Below are positions 1 through 5,881 of a stretch of 7,086 nucleotides of DNA, one piece after another. The DNA comes from DP-20 sp964539925. GTDB taxonomy: Bacteria > Desulfobacterota > Binatia > UBA9968. Both the position numbers and the translations under genes were made by a program. Location: contig CAZILB010000180.1 in the NCBI GenBank assembly GCA_964539925.1, positions 1-7,086 of the forward strand, given 5' to 3'. The number at the start of each line of letters is the position of its first letter. Position 1 is the stretch's first letter. A model generated the notes under the pieces. The model was given only the letters and a program-made list of their open reading frames with translations, was not told the origin of the DNA and ran no database searches.

Positions 1-1
1 C

Positions 2-160
2 GATGAAGGCATCGCGATACTGGCCGGCATGCCAGCGGACGGCGAGCCGCCCGCGCCTTCAGTGAATGGAGCGGTCAAACAGCGTTTGCGGGAACTGGCT
101 GCGGGACTCAAAGAGTTCGCCGTCGCAACGCACAACGGCGCCGGCGAACCCAAGCCCTAA
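2..160 (+). CDS. C-terminal end of a Lon-type (LonB-like, AAA/Lon_C) ATP-dependent protease, 5' truncated by window edge
   Basis: Only the last 52 codons are present, ending in TAA at 158-160. The translation begins DEGIAILAGMPADG and continues PSVNGAVKQRLRELAAGLKE. This resembles the tail of Lon-related AAA proteases (LonB-like, with a Lon_C domain), where a segment like 'A-I-x-x-L-T-G-x-P-A-G' is followed by a Gly/Pro-rich turn, 'S-V-N-x-x-V' and a helix 'x-R-L-R-E-L-A'. Such enzymes are cytoplasmic or membrane-associated ATP-dependent serine (Ser-Lys) proteases that degrade damaged or regulatory proteins. The ATPase core and catalytic dyad lie outside the window, so activity cannot be judged. 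The last dozen residues, rich in Gly/Ala/Pro, look like a disordered tail. The family call rests on recall of the C-terminal pattern alone; another protein with a similar tail is possible. Confidence 0.65.
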   Translation, partial: DEGIAILAGMPADGEPPAPSVNGAVKQRLRELAAGLKEFAVATHNGAGEPKP

Positions 161-163
161 GTT

Positions 164-179
164 GCGCCGATTGCGGCGC
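164..179 (+). terminator. Short GC-rich hairpin just after the Lon-like stop codon
   Basis: A perfect 6-bp inverted repeat (GCGCCG / CGGCGC) with a 4-nt loop ATTG starts 3 nt after the TAA of the upstream gene. No T-run follows, so it is not a canonical intrinsic terminator. It could stabilise the mRNA 3' end or act as a weak terminator. Further small inverted repeats follow at 212-227 (CTCT/AGAG), 227-239 (GCCC/GGGC) and 245-260 (GCCTC/GAGGC). Confidence 0.3.
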
Positions 180-308
180 GGCTCGCAGGAATGCGAAGCG
201 ACGTCGGTGGACTCTTATTTTTGAGAGCCCAATCCGGGCAGCTTGCCTCACGATCGAGGCAAATCTGGGGATTTCGCATGCGCACGCGGGGCACGGAAAT
301 TGCGCTGC

Positions 309-314
309 TATACG
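309..314 (+). promoter_or_regulatory. Possible extended -10 promoter element for the DksA/TraR-like gene
   Basis: TGCTATACG (306-314) matches an extended -10 pattern (TG-N-TATANN, four of six core bases), with no recognisable -35 hexamer 17 nt upstream. It lies 22 nt before the preferred ATG at 336. This is weak evidence; the gene could equally be read through from the Lon-like gene. Confidence 0.2.
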
Positions 315-335
315 GCAGCGGAGAAAACAACGATT

Positions 336-686
336 ATGGAAACCCTCAAAATGGCGAGATACTTGGACCTGCTGAAAAAACGGCGCGCGGAGCTTATGAC
401 CACGACGCAGCATCTCGAAAGAGAACGGCGGATCGTGGACGATAGCCGGGACTGGCTCGACCGAGCGGCTTACGAGAGCAGAATCGGTCTGCTCGACCGC
501 CTGGAGTCGTGGTATCTCGACGAGATCGCCAGGATCGATCTGGCACTGATCCGCATCACGGAGGATAAATTCGGCATCTGTCTCGGTTGTCACCAACGGA
601 TCGATCCCGCGCGCTTGAACATCGCGCCGGAAGCCGCATTCTGCGCCGGCTGCCAGGATCTCAGGGAAAAAGTCGCAGCCGCTTGA
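336..686 (+). CDS. DksA/TraR-family C4-type zinc finger protein
   Basis: This protein of about 116 aa has an N-terminal helical/coiled-coil part (residues 1 to ~75) and a C-terminal C4 zinc finger. The finger is C-L-G-C, 17 residues, C-A-G-C, the exact DksA/TraR spacing. The coiled-coil loop carries D-W-L-D-R-A, matching the D-x-x-D-x-A tip motif that in DksA enters the RNA polymerase secondary channel. Family members bind RNA polymerase directly and modulate promoter use, with DksA acting together with ppGpp. At 116 aa it is shorter than E. coli DksA (151 aa) and longer than TraR (73 aa). The start at ATG 336 is preferred: GGAG lies at 320-323, and the in-frame extension back to TTG 243 encodes a Cys/Arg-rich stretch unlike the family. 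ATG 351 is also possible. The 3' end faces hypE across 28 nt. Whether it is a true DksA orthologue or a paralogue cannot be decided here. Confidence 0.88.
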   Translation: METLKMARYLDLLKKRRAELMTTTQHLERERRIVDDSRDWLDRAAYESRIGLLDRLESWYLDEIARIDLALIRITEDKFGICLGCHQRIDPARLNIAPEAAFCAGCQDLREKVAAA

Positions 687-700
687 CCCGAGCCTGGCCG

Positions 701-713
701 AGCGCCATGCGCT
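701..713. terminator. Small inverted repeat in the convergent gap between the zinc finger gene and hypE
   Basis: AGCGC-CAT-GCGCT is a 5-bp perfect stem in the 28-nt space between two converging stop codons (684-686 and 715-717). Its position suits a bidirectional 3'-end structure, but the stem is short and no T-run flanks it on either strand. Low-confidence call from position and symmetry only. Confidence 0.22.
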
Positions 714-714
714 G

Positions 715-1779
715 TCAACAAATGCGCGGCAGCTGCTCGCCCGACAACATATCGATCACGCGCGTGCCGCCGATTTCCGTCTGCATCAGCACCAAGCGCG
801 GGTGCCGTGCCACCGCCTCTCCGACGATGCGGGCCTCGCGCCCGAGGGGATGGCCGCGCATCGCCGCGAGGGCGTCGTCAGCCGCATGGGGCGCGACAAC
901 CGCCACGAGCTTTCCCTCATTCGCCACGTAAAGGGGGTCCAAGCCGAGTATCTCGCACGCGCCTTTGACGGTTTCGCGAACCGGTATTTCCTTTTCTTTA
1001 AGTTCGATGCCGACGCCCGAGCTCTGGGCGATTTCGTTTAGAATCGTCGCTACACCGCCGCGCGTGGGATCGCGCAGGCAATGAATCTCCGCACCGGCGT
1101 CGAGCATCGCGGCGACGAGCGTGTGCAGCGCCGCCGTGTCGCTCTCGACGGTTCCTTCAAACTCCAGGTTTTCGCGCTGCGAAAGGATAGCAATGCCATG
1201 GTCGCCGATGGCGCCGCTCACAATGACCTTATCGCCGGGCTGCGCTCGATTGGCGGAAATGGTGATCGGCTTTTCGACGATGCCGATCCCCGTGGTGGTG
1301 ATGAAAACCTGATCGCCTTTGCCGCGCTCCACCACCTTGGTGTCCCCGGCGACAAGCAAGACGTTGGCATCCCGGGCTGCGGCACCCATGGAGTCCACCA
1401 CGCGGCACAGATCTTCGGTGGCCAACCCCTCCTCCAGGATGAAAGCGGCGGCGATGTACAGAGGGGTGGCGCCGCTCATGGCGAGATCGTTGACGGTGCC
1501 GTTGACGGCCAACCGGCCGATATCTCCGCCGGGAAAAAAAATCGGGGTGACGACAAAGGAGTCCGTGGTCAATGCCAGCCGCGTGCCGTTTAGCTCCAAG
1601 ACGGCTTGATCGTCCAGCCGGGCCAAATAATCGTTGTTGAATGCCGGCAGGAAAATCTTTTGCACCAGCTCGGCGGTGAGTTTACCGCCGCTGCCGTGAC
1701 CGAGAACAATCCGCTTGTGATCAACGATCGGCGCCGGACAAACCGCGCCAAGAAGATCCGCAGAGCTGCCGTTGGTCAT
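715..1779 (-). CDS. hypE: HypE, [NiFe]-hydrogenase maturation protein (carbamoyl-dehydrating cyanide donor)
   Basis: HypE takes a carbamoyl group on its C-terminal cysteine from HypF and dehydrates it with ATP to a thiocyanate, the source of the CN ligands on the hydrogenase iron. The predicted 354-aa protein ends in P-R-I-C, the hallmark C-terminus with the acceptor Cys354. It shows the PurM/AIR-synthetase-type ATPase motifs GHGSGGK (27-33), TTDSF (71-75), AGDTKVVE (144-151), RDPTRGG (226-232) and NEGK (297-300). The length is slightly above the usual 330-350. ATG at 1779 is chosen because GAGGAGG lies at 1790-1796, ten nt upstream. An in-frame GTG at 1827 would add 16 residues rich in Arg/Gly that are not typical of the family. 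It is the last gene of the hypF-C-D-E operon, 76 nt after hypD, and its start overlaps the stop of a 26-codon ORF (ATGA). No defects seen. Confidence 0.97.
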   Translation of the reverse strand: MTNGSSADLLGAVCPAPIVDHKRIVLGHGSGGKLTAELVQKIFLPAFNNDYLARLDDQAVLELNGTRLALTTDSFVVTPIFFPGGDIGRLAVNGTVNDLAMSGATPLYIAAAFILEEGLATEDLCRVVDSMGAAARDANVLLVAGDTKVVERGKGDQVFITTTGIGIVEKPITISANRAQPGDKVIVSGAIGDHGIAILSQRENLEFEGTVESDTAALHTLVAAMLDAGAEIHCLRDPTRGGVATILNEIAQSSGVGIELKEKEIPVRETVKGACEILGLDPLYVANEGKLVAVVAPHAADDALAAMRGHPLGREARIVGEAVARHPRLVLMQTEIGGTRVIDMLSGEQLPRIC

Positions 1780-1856
1780 CTGATAACGTCCTCCTCGCCC
1801 ACGACGCCATGAGTCAGATCCCGCCACTTCATGACTCCATCACTCCGGTATTCCAT
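1776..1856 (-). CDS. Hypothetical 26-codon ORF bridging hypD and hypE (doubtful as a functional peptide)
   Basis: Read on the minus strand, an ATG overlaps the hypD stop as TAATG (1858-1854). The frame runs 26 codons, starting MEYRSDGVMKW and ending EEDVIR, and its TGA overlaps the hypE start as ATGA (1779-1776). It therefore fills the hypD-hypE gap exactly, and ribosomes could pass by termination-reinitiation coupling from hypD to hypE. Its start lies within an octanucleotide tandem repeat, and the hypE Shine-Dalgarno sequence (1790-1796) is inside it. No homology is recognised. The repeat, which contains start and stop codons, could have produced it by chance, so I treat it as a possible coupling device rather than a proven gene. 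Confidence 0.25.
   Translation of the reverse strand: MEYRSDGVMKWRDLTHGVVGEEDVIR
1790..1796 (-). promoter_or_regulatory. Shine-Dalgarno of hypE
   Basis: GAGGAGG on the minus strand, ten nt before ATG 1779. It decides the hypE start in favour of ATG 1779 over GTG 1827. Confidence 0.75.
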
Positions 1857-1864
1857 TACTCCAT
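1825..1864 (-). repeat. Five tandem 8-bp units (minus-strand consensus ATGGAGTN) at the hypD/hypE junction
   Basis: Read on the plus strand the units are CACTTCAT, GACTCCAT, CACTCCGG, TATTCCAT and TACTCCAT, in exact 8-nt register over 40 nt. The minus-strand consensus is ATGGAGT followed by A/G/C. A sixth, poorer unit (TGTTCTAT, 5 of 8 bases) may extend into the hypD 3' end. The hypD stop codon (1856-1858) and its last Met-Glu codons are built from the repeat. The array separates hypD from hypE inside an otherwise tightly overlapping operon. Its composition is AT-richer than its surroundings. It could be an expanded microsatellite or a copy of a dispersed genomic octamer repeat. Confidence 0.8.
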
Positions 1865-2968
1865 TGTTCTATTTTCCCTTGCGAGGTGCCGGCCGTAAGC
1901 ATAATACGCCGCGCACACGCCTTCGGCCGAAACCATCGTCGCGCCCAGCGGTCGCTGCGGAGTACATAACGTGCCGAAGGCGGGGCAGTCATGGGGCTTT
2001 TTGATGCCCTTGAGAATCTGCCCGCTGATGCAGAGGGCTGGCTCTTTGGTGTCGATGTGATCGACCTCAAACAGCCGCTCCGCGTCATGATCGCGGAAAT
2101 CGCCGCGAAGCTTGTAGCCGCTCATAGGAATGGAGCCGACCCCGCGCCAGTTGCGATCGCAAACCTCGAAGACCTCAGCGACAAGCTTCTGAGCCGTCAA
2201 GTTGCCGTCGCGCCGCACTGCCCGAAGGTACTGATTTTCGACCTCCGCGCGGCCCTCCTCAAGCTGGCGCACTGTCCTGAGAATCCCCTCGATAATATCG
2301 AGCGGCTCAAAACCGGTGATCGCGATGGGCACCTTGAAGCGCGCGCTGACCGCCTCGTACTCGCGATAGCCCATGATCGCGCAAACATGGCCGGGGCCGA
2401 GAAAACCTTGAACCCGGTTCTGCGGCGACTGGAGAATGGCGGCGATGGCCGGGGGAACGAGCACATGCGAGGCCAAAATCGAGAAATTTTTCACGCCTTC
2501 TCGATAGGCTTGCCATACCGCCATAGCGTTGGCCGGCGCGGTGGTCTCAAAGCCGATGGCGAAAAACACAACCTTTTTGTTCGGATTGGCGCGCGCGATC
2601 TTCAAGCAGTCGAGCGGCGAGTAGACAACGCGGACATCGGCTCCCTGTGATTTCAAAGCGAACAGATCCGCATCGGAGCCGGGCACCCGCAGCATATCTC
2701 CGAAGGAGCAGAAGATCACCTCCGGGCGGCGGGCGATGGCGTGGGCCTTGTCGATCAATTCGAGCGATGTGACGCATACCGGACAACCGGGGCCGTGCAC
2801 CAGCTCGACGCCTTCAGGCAGTAGATCGTCCACGCCATGTTTAACGATCGAATGGGTCTGCCCGCCGCAGACCTCCATGATGACCCAGGGCCGCGTCTGG
2901 ATCCTTTGGATCTCTTTGACGACGTTCAGCGCCAGTCGCCCGCTGCGGTATTCATCGACGTATCTCAT
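1856..2968 (-). CDS. hypD: HypD, [NiFe]-hydrogenase maturation iron-sulfur protein
   Basis: HypD is the [4Fe-4S] scaffold that, with HypC, assembles the Fe(CN)2CO moiety and receives cyanide from HypE. From M-R-Y-V-D-E-Y at ATG 2968 the protein is 370 aa, the usual family length. The conserved motifs are EVCGGQTH with Cys34, GPGCPVC with Cys62 and Cys65, FCSFGDMLRVPGS (86-98), GFETTAPA (139-146) and GPGHVCAIMGYREYE (191-205). The C-terminal Cys-rich region includes DCPAFGTLC (Cys328, Cys335) and Cys352, with Cys313 just before it; these are the likely cluster ligands. A Shine-Dalgarno GAGGAA at 2975-2980, inside hypC, sits 6 nt from the start. The start overlaps the hypC stop as ATGA, so translation is probably coupled. 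The frame stays open upstream to 3244, but only as the out-of-frame shadow of hypC. The last two codons and the stop come from an octamer repeat. Confidence 0.98.
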   Translation of the reverse strand: MRYVDEYRSGRLALNVVKEIQRIQTRPWVIMEVCGGQTHSIVKHGVDDLLPEGVELVHGPGCPVCVTSLELIDKAHAIARRPEVIFCSFGDMLRVPGSDADLFALKSQGADVRVVYSPLDCLKIARANPNKKVVFFAIGFETTAPANAMAVWQAYREGVKNFSILASHVLVPPAIAAILQSPQNRVQGFLGPGHVCAIMGYREYEAVSARFKVPIAITGFEPLDIIEGILRTVRQLEEGRAEVENQYLRAVRRDGNLTAQKLVAEVFEVCDRNWRGVGSIPMSGYKLRGDFRDHDAERLFEVDHIDTKEPALCISGQILKGIKKPHDCPAFGTLCTPQRPLGATMVSAEGVCAAYYAYGRHLARENRTME

Positions 2969-3246
2969 GACCGGTTCCTCGAAAGCGATCTTTCCTCGAC
3001 CGCGGGGGCGTCGAGGTCGGCGAGTTGTCCCATTTCTTCGAGCAAATGATAGGTCCGCGCGGCCTCTTCCTCGTCCACTTTGCTGATCGCAAAGCCGACA
3101 TGGACGATCACATAGTCGCCGGCGCGGGCCTCGGGCACATACTGCAGGCAGGCTTCGCGCGTGATGCCGCCGAACTGGACTTTCGCCATGCGCAAGCCGC
3201 CGGCTTCGAAAGACTCCAAAATTTTGCCGGGAATTCCCAGGCACAT
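2965..3246 (-). CDS. hypC: HypC/HybG/HupF-family hydrogenase maturation chaperone
   Basis: HypC partners HypD and delivers the Fe(CN)2CO unit to the hydrogenase large-subunit precursor. The 93-aa product begins M-C-L-G-I-P-G-K, with the essential Cys2 exposed once the initiator Met is removed. It contains the OB-fold-like core signature GDYVIVHVGFAISKVDEEEA (residues 43-62). Family members are typically 75-95 aa; the last ~15 residues (Asp/Glu/Arg/Ser-rich) form a poorly conserved tail. The start at 3246 is firm because Cys must be residue 2. GAGGAGG at 3252-3258 lies 5 nt upstream, within the 3' end of hypF. The gene starts 1 nt after the hypF stop and overlaps hypD by 4 nt. HypC-type proteins are usually matched to particular hydrogenases, but the sequence does not say which one this serves. 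Confidence 0.97.
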   Translation of the reverse strand: MCLGIPGKILESFEAGGLRMAKVQFGGITREACLQYVPEARAGDYVIVHVGFAISKVDEEEAARTYHLLEEMGQLADLDAPAVEERSLSRNRS

Positions 3247-3247
3247 A

Positions 3248-5527
3248 TCAGCCTCCTCGACGCATCAGTTCGTTGGCAATCACCGCCTGGCCGAGCGCTA
3301 TGCCGCCGTCATTGGTCGGAACTCGGGAATGGCAGAAGACTTCAAACCCGCATTGTCTCAGTGCGCCAACCGCGCGCCCTAACAGATACATATTTTGAAA
3401 GGCGCCGCCGCTCAAGCATACCCGGTTGAGACCTTGCGCCGATCCCAGGCGGCGGCAGATTTCGACGACGGCGAGAACCAGGGTATTATGAAACTTGGCC
3501 GCAATCCGGCCCTGAGATTCTCTCTCCGTTACGTCGCGGACCATGCTTCGGATTGCCGGACGCATGTCGATCTCCCAGATATCTGCCCCGTTGATCGCAA
3601 AAGAATAGGCCTCGTCCCCGGCGTCCGACAGGGCCATCTCGAGTTCGATCGCCGCCTGCCCCTCATAATTGACCTGGTGGCGCAGGCCGATAATCGATGC
3701 CGCCGCGTCGAACAGACGGCCGCACGACGAAGTTTCGACCATGTTTAATTTGCGCGCGATCATGGATCGAACCAAGGCTATACTTTTTTGCGGCACCGCT
3801 TCCCAGCGGGGAAGGGCGAGCGCCGCCGGATCGGTGCCGAGCGCATCGTGCAAGTAACTCAAGGCCGAGCGCCACGGCTGGCGTATCGCCGCATCGCCGC
3901 CGGCCAGGGGGACGTAGCGAAGATGCGCTCGGCGCGCGTAGCCGGCAAAATCCGCCACCAGGAACTCTCCGCCCCAAATAGTGCCGTCGCCGCCGTAGCC
4001 CAAACCATCAAAGGCGACCCCGATCACCGGACCGTCCAGGCCATGCTCGGCCATGCAGCTCGCGATATGCGCATGGTGATGCTGCACCCCGACTTTCCTC
4101 ACCCCCGTGAGTTCCGTGGCATACCGGGTCGAAAGGTACCCTGGGTGAAGATCATGGGCGACCACCGCGGGTTCAACATCGAAGAGCCGTTCAAAGTGTT
4201 CTACTCCCTCGAGGAAGGATTTGTAGGCTTCATAGTTTTCCAGATCGCCGACGTGTTGGCTCAAGTAAACCCGGTTTCCCTTGGCGACGGCGAAGGTATT
4301 CTTGAGCTGGGCGCCGCAGGCCAGGATCGGTTTGGCGAAACTCACGTGCGTCGCGATCGGCCAGGGAGCGTAGCCGCGCGCGCGGCGGATGACCGTCTCT
4401 CGGCTTTCGACGACGCGCGCCACCGAGTCGTCGCAGCGCACGCGTATCCGGCGATCATGGACCAGAAAATAATCGGCGATTGAACCAAGACGCGCCATCG
4501 CGTCGGCGTCTTCGTAAGCGATCGGTTCGTCGCTCAGATTGCCGCTGGTCATGACCAATGGCGTCCCCGCATCCGCGAGCAAGAGATGATGGAGCGGCGT
4601 GTACGGAAGCATCAAACCCAGATGGCGCTGCCCCGGGGCGACCGCGGGCGCCAGCGAGCCGGGCTCGCGCTTCTTAAGGAGCACAATCGGCCGCTTGCGC
4701 GAGCACAGCAATGCCTCCTCCGCTGCGTCGACCACGCAGAGCTCCCTGACCGCCTGAAGATCCCCGGCCATGAGAGCGAAGGGTTTATCTTCGCGATGTT
4801 TCTTCTTTCTCAGCCGCGCCGCCGCCGCATGATCGAAGGCGTTGCAGGCGAGATGGTAGCCGCCCAAACCTTTGAGCGCCAGGATCGCTCCCTGACGGAG
4901 CATTTTTGCCGCCTCAAGAATCGCGTCCCGTGCGGCGGCTTCCCCGGCTTCGCCGTCGATCAGCCTTATTTTCGGCCCGCAGCGCGGGCAAGCATTGGGC
5001 TCTGCATGGAAACGGCGATCGGCGGGATCTTGATACTCCCGTGCGCAAGCCGCGCACATTTGAAAGTCTACCATCGTTGTGCGCCGCCGATCATAGGGCA
5101 CGTCTATCACGATGGTAAACCTGGGGCCGCACTGGGTGCAGTTGATAAAAGGGTAGCGATAACGCCGATTCGAACGGTCAAAGAGCTCCGTCAAACATGC
5201 CTCGCAGGTGGCGGCGTCGGGCGCCACCGCCACGCGCCGCTCTTCTTCGGTTTGGCTGCCGGCGATCGTGAAGTTTTCCTCCCCTTTCGGAGGCCGGCTT
5301 GCGAGGACGATCCGTTCGATGAAAGCCAGAGGCGGGGGATCGTCCCTGAGAGTTTTTACGAAACGCTCCAGCGCCGACTTCTCGCCCTCGAGCTCAATGG
5401 TGACGCCGTTCGTGTCGTTAAGAACGAAGCCCGCCAGCCCGTTTCTCCTGGCGAGCCCGTAGACAAAGGGGCGGAACCCGACGCCTTGGACGATCCCTTC
5501 CACGTATATATGCAGCCGCTCGGTCAT
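3248..5527 (-). CDS. hypF: HypF, carbamoyltransferase of [NiFe]-hydrogenase maturation
   Basis: HypF converts carbamoyl phosphate and ATP to carbamoyl adenylate and transfers the carbamoyl group to the HypE C-terminal Cys. This is the first step of cyanide-ligand synthesis. The predicted 759-aa protein shows all four expected modules in order. They are an acylphosphatase domain (1 to ~90, with GIVQGVGFRPF at 11-21), two C4 zinc fingers (Cys108/111-Cys130/133 and Cys158/161-Cys180/183, each C-x2-C-x18-C-x2-C), a YrdC-like adenylation domain (~200-385, with KGLGGYHLAC and KKKHREDKPFALM), and a Kae1-like carbamoyltransferase domain (~395-759). The last carries VQHHHAHIASCMAEH (481-495), AFDGLGYGGDGTIWGGEF (505-522) and a C-terminal P-T-N-D-G-G. 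ATG 5527 is chosen because the acylphosphatase strand begins there; upstream open frame to 5767 is non-conserved. Its Shine-Dalgarno is poor (ATAGG directly before ATG). It is the first gene of the operon, divergent from the GcvT-family gene. Confidence 0.98.
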   Translation of the reverse strand: MTERLHIYVEGIVQGVGFRPFVYGLARRNGLAGFVLNDTNGVTIELEGEKSALERFVKTLRDDPPPLAFIERIVLASRPPKGEENFTIAGSQTEEERRVAVAPDAATCEACLTELFDRSNRRYRYPFINCTQCGPRFTIVIDVPYDRRRTTMVDFQMCAACAREYQDPADRRFHAEPNACPRCGPKIRLIDGEAGEAAARDAILEAAKMLRQGAILALKGLGGYHLACNAFDHAAAARLRKKKHREDKPFALMAGDLQAVRELCVVDAAEEALLCSRKRPIVLLKKREPGSLAPAVAPGQRHLGLMLPYTPLHHLLLADAGTPLVMTSGNLSDEPIAYEDADAMARLGSIADYFLVHDRRIRVRCDDSVARVVESRETVIRRARGYAPWPIATHVSFAKPILACGAQLKNTFAVAKGNRVYLSQHVGDLENYEAYKSFLEGVEHFERLFDVEPAVVAHDLHPGYLSTRYATELTGVRKVGVQHHHAHIASCMAEHGLDGPVIGVAFDGLGYGGDGTIWGGEFLVADFAGYARRAHLRYVPLAGGDAAIRQPWRSALSYLHDALGTDPAALALPRWEAVPQKSIALVRSMIARKLNMVETSSCGRLFDAAASIIGLRHQVNYEGQAAIELEMALSDAGDEAYSFAINGADIWEIDMRPAIRSMVRDVTERESQGRIAAKFHNTLVLAVVEICRRLGSAQGLNRVCLSGGAFQNMYLLGRAVGALRQCGFEVFCHSRVPTNDGGIALGQAVIANELMRRGG
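3252..3258 (-). promoter_or_regulatory. Shine-Dalgarno of hypC, embedded in the hypF 3' end
   Basis: GAGGAGG on the minus strand, 5 nt before ATG 3246. It doubles as part of the Arg-Arg-Gly-Gly codons that end HypF. This is the strongest ribosome site in the operon, in contrast to the weak site in front of hypF. Confidence 0.75.
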
Positions 5528-5781
5528 CCTATGGCTATGGCGCCAGCTCAGTGATAGCCGGCAACGTCCTGTCCCACAGACACTTTTTATTCCCCACGCA
5601 GGCATCAATCCAGACCGCTTGCACGGCGGAGTGTCATATCTATTTCTTAACATTAACGACCCACTGGAGCAAAATTTAAACCGAAATCGCGAAGCAAGAA
5701 TTAACAAGACGATGAACCCTTTGGATTGTGAGGGAATCGGGGCGGCGCCGGAGTGTCGGGGGTTCAACGATATAGCGAAAG

Positions 5782-5857
5782 AGCGGCCTTTGCACTATGA
5801 TGTGGCCGCTGGGTGGCCCCAGGCCCCTAGCGCCTTAAGGCTGTTAGAAACCGGCCA
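5782..5857 (+). promoter_or_regulatory. Potentially structured 5' leader of the GcvT-family gene
   Basis: Three helices can be drawn by eye. P1 is AGCGGCC 5782-5788 with GGCCGCT 5804-5810 (7 perfect bp, 15-nt loop). P2 is TGGCC 5814-5818 with GGCCA 5853-5857, enclosing P3. P3 is 5827-5834 with 5839-5847: 8 bp including one G-U, with T5842 bulged, capped by the TTAA loop 5835-5838. The palindrome GCCTTAAGGC (5832-5841) forms the tip of P3. Five GGCC tetramers occur between 5785 and 5856, so alternative pairings are possible. It ends 18 nt before the Shine-Dalgarno. It matches no riboswitch class that I recognise; P1 could instead be a DNA operator. Confidence 0.35.
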
Positions 5858-5875
5858 GTGATTGCTGTTTGCAGT

Positions 5876-5881
5876 AGGAGG
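5876..5881 (+). promoter_or_regulatory. Shine-Dalgarno of the GcvT-family gene
   Basis: A perfect AGGAGG lies 5 nt before ATG 5887, fixing the start and predicting strong initiation when the site is accessible. Confidence 0.85.

Noticed and set aside
108..596. Minus-strand ORF (162 codons) opposite the DksA/TraR-like gene
   Set aside because: It has an Arg-rich C-terminus and overlaps two supported plus-strand genes. The C4 zinc finger on the opposite strand is decisive.
1081..1593. Plus-strand ORF (170 codons) opposite hypE
   Set aside because: It mirrors hypE codons and has no recognisable motif.
1780..1827. GTG start at 1827 extending HypE by 16 residues
   Set aside because: ATG 1779 has GAGGAGG at suitable spacing, and the extra residues are not typical of the family.
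1991..2650. Plus-strand ORF (219 codons) opposite hypD
   Set aside because: It is antisense to well-supported hypD, shows no family resemblance, and is explained by codon bias of the real gene.
2969..3244. N-terminal extension of HypD by 92 residues
   Set aside because: The stretch is the out-of-frame reading of hypC, Arg-rich and unconserved. The family start M-R-Y-V-D-E-Y at 2968 has its own Shine-Dalgarno and an ATGA overlap.
3788..4483. Plus-strand ORF (231 codons) opposite the 3' half of hypF
   Set aside because: This is another antisense open frame over the conserved YrdC/Kae1-like coding region, with no independent evidence.
4586..5554. Long plus-strand ORF (322 codons) opposite the 5' half of hypF
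   Set aside because: It is antisense to a gene with full motif support, its translation is Arg/Ala/Gly-rich without recognisable domains, and it has no good ribosome site. This is typical of open antisense frames in GC-rich coding DNA.
5528..5767. N-terminal extension of HypF by 80 residues, with a hydrophobic patch resembling a signal sequence
   Set aside because: HypF is cytoplasmic and its acylphosphatase domain starts at the ATG at 5527. The extension covers the AT-rich divergent promoter region.
5782..5857. Known glycine, SAM, cobalamin or tetrahydrofolate riboswitch
   Set aside because: These were considered because of the one-carbon gene downstream, but I could not find the conserved core sequences of these classes.
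5619..5861. Plus-strand ORF of 80 codons in the divergent spacer
   Set aside because: It has no ribosome site or recognisable domain, and it spans the abrupt AT-rich to GC-rich change, which fits non-coding regulatory DNA better.
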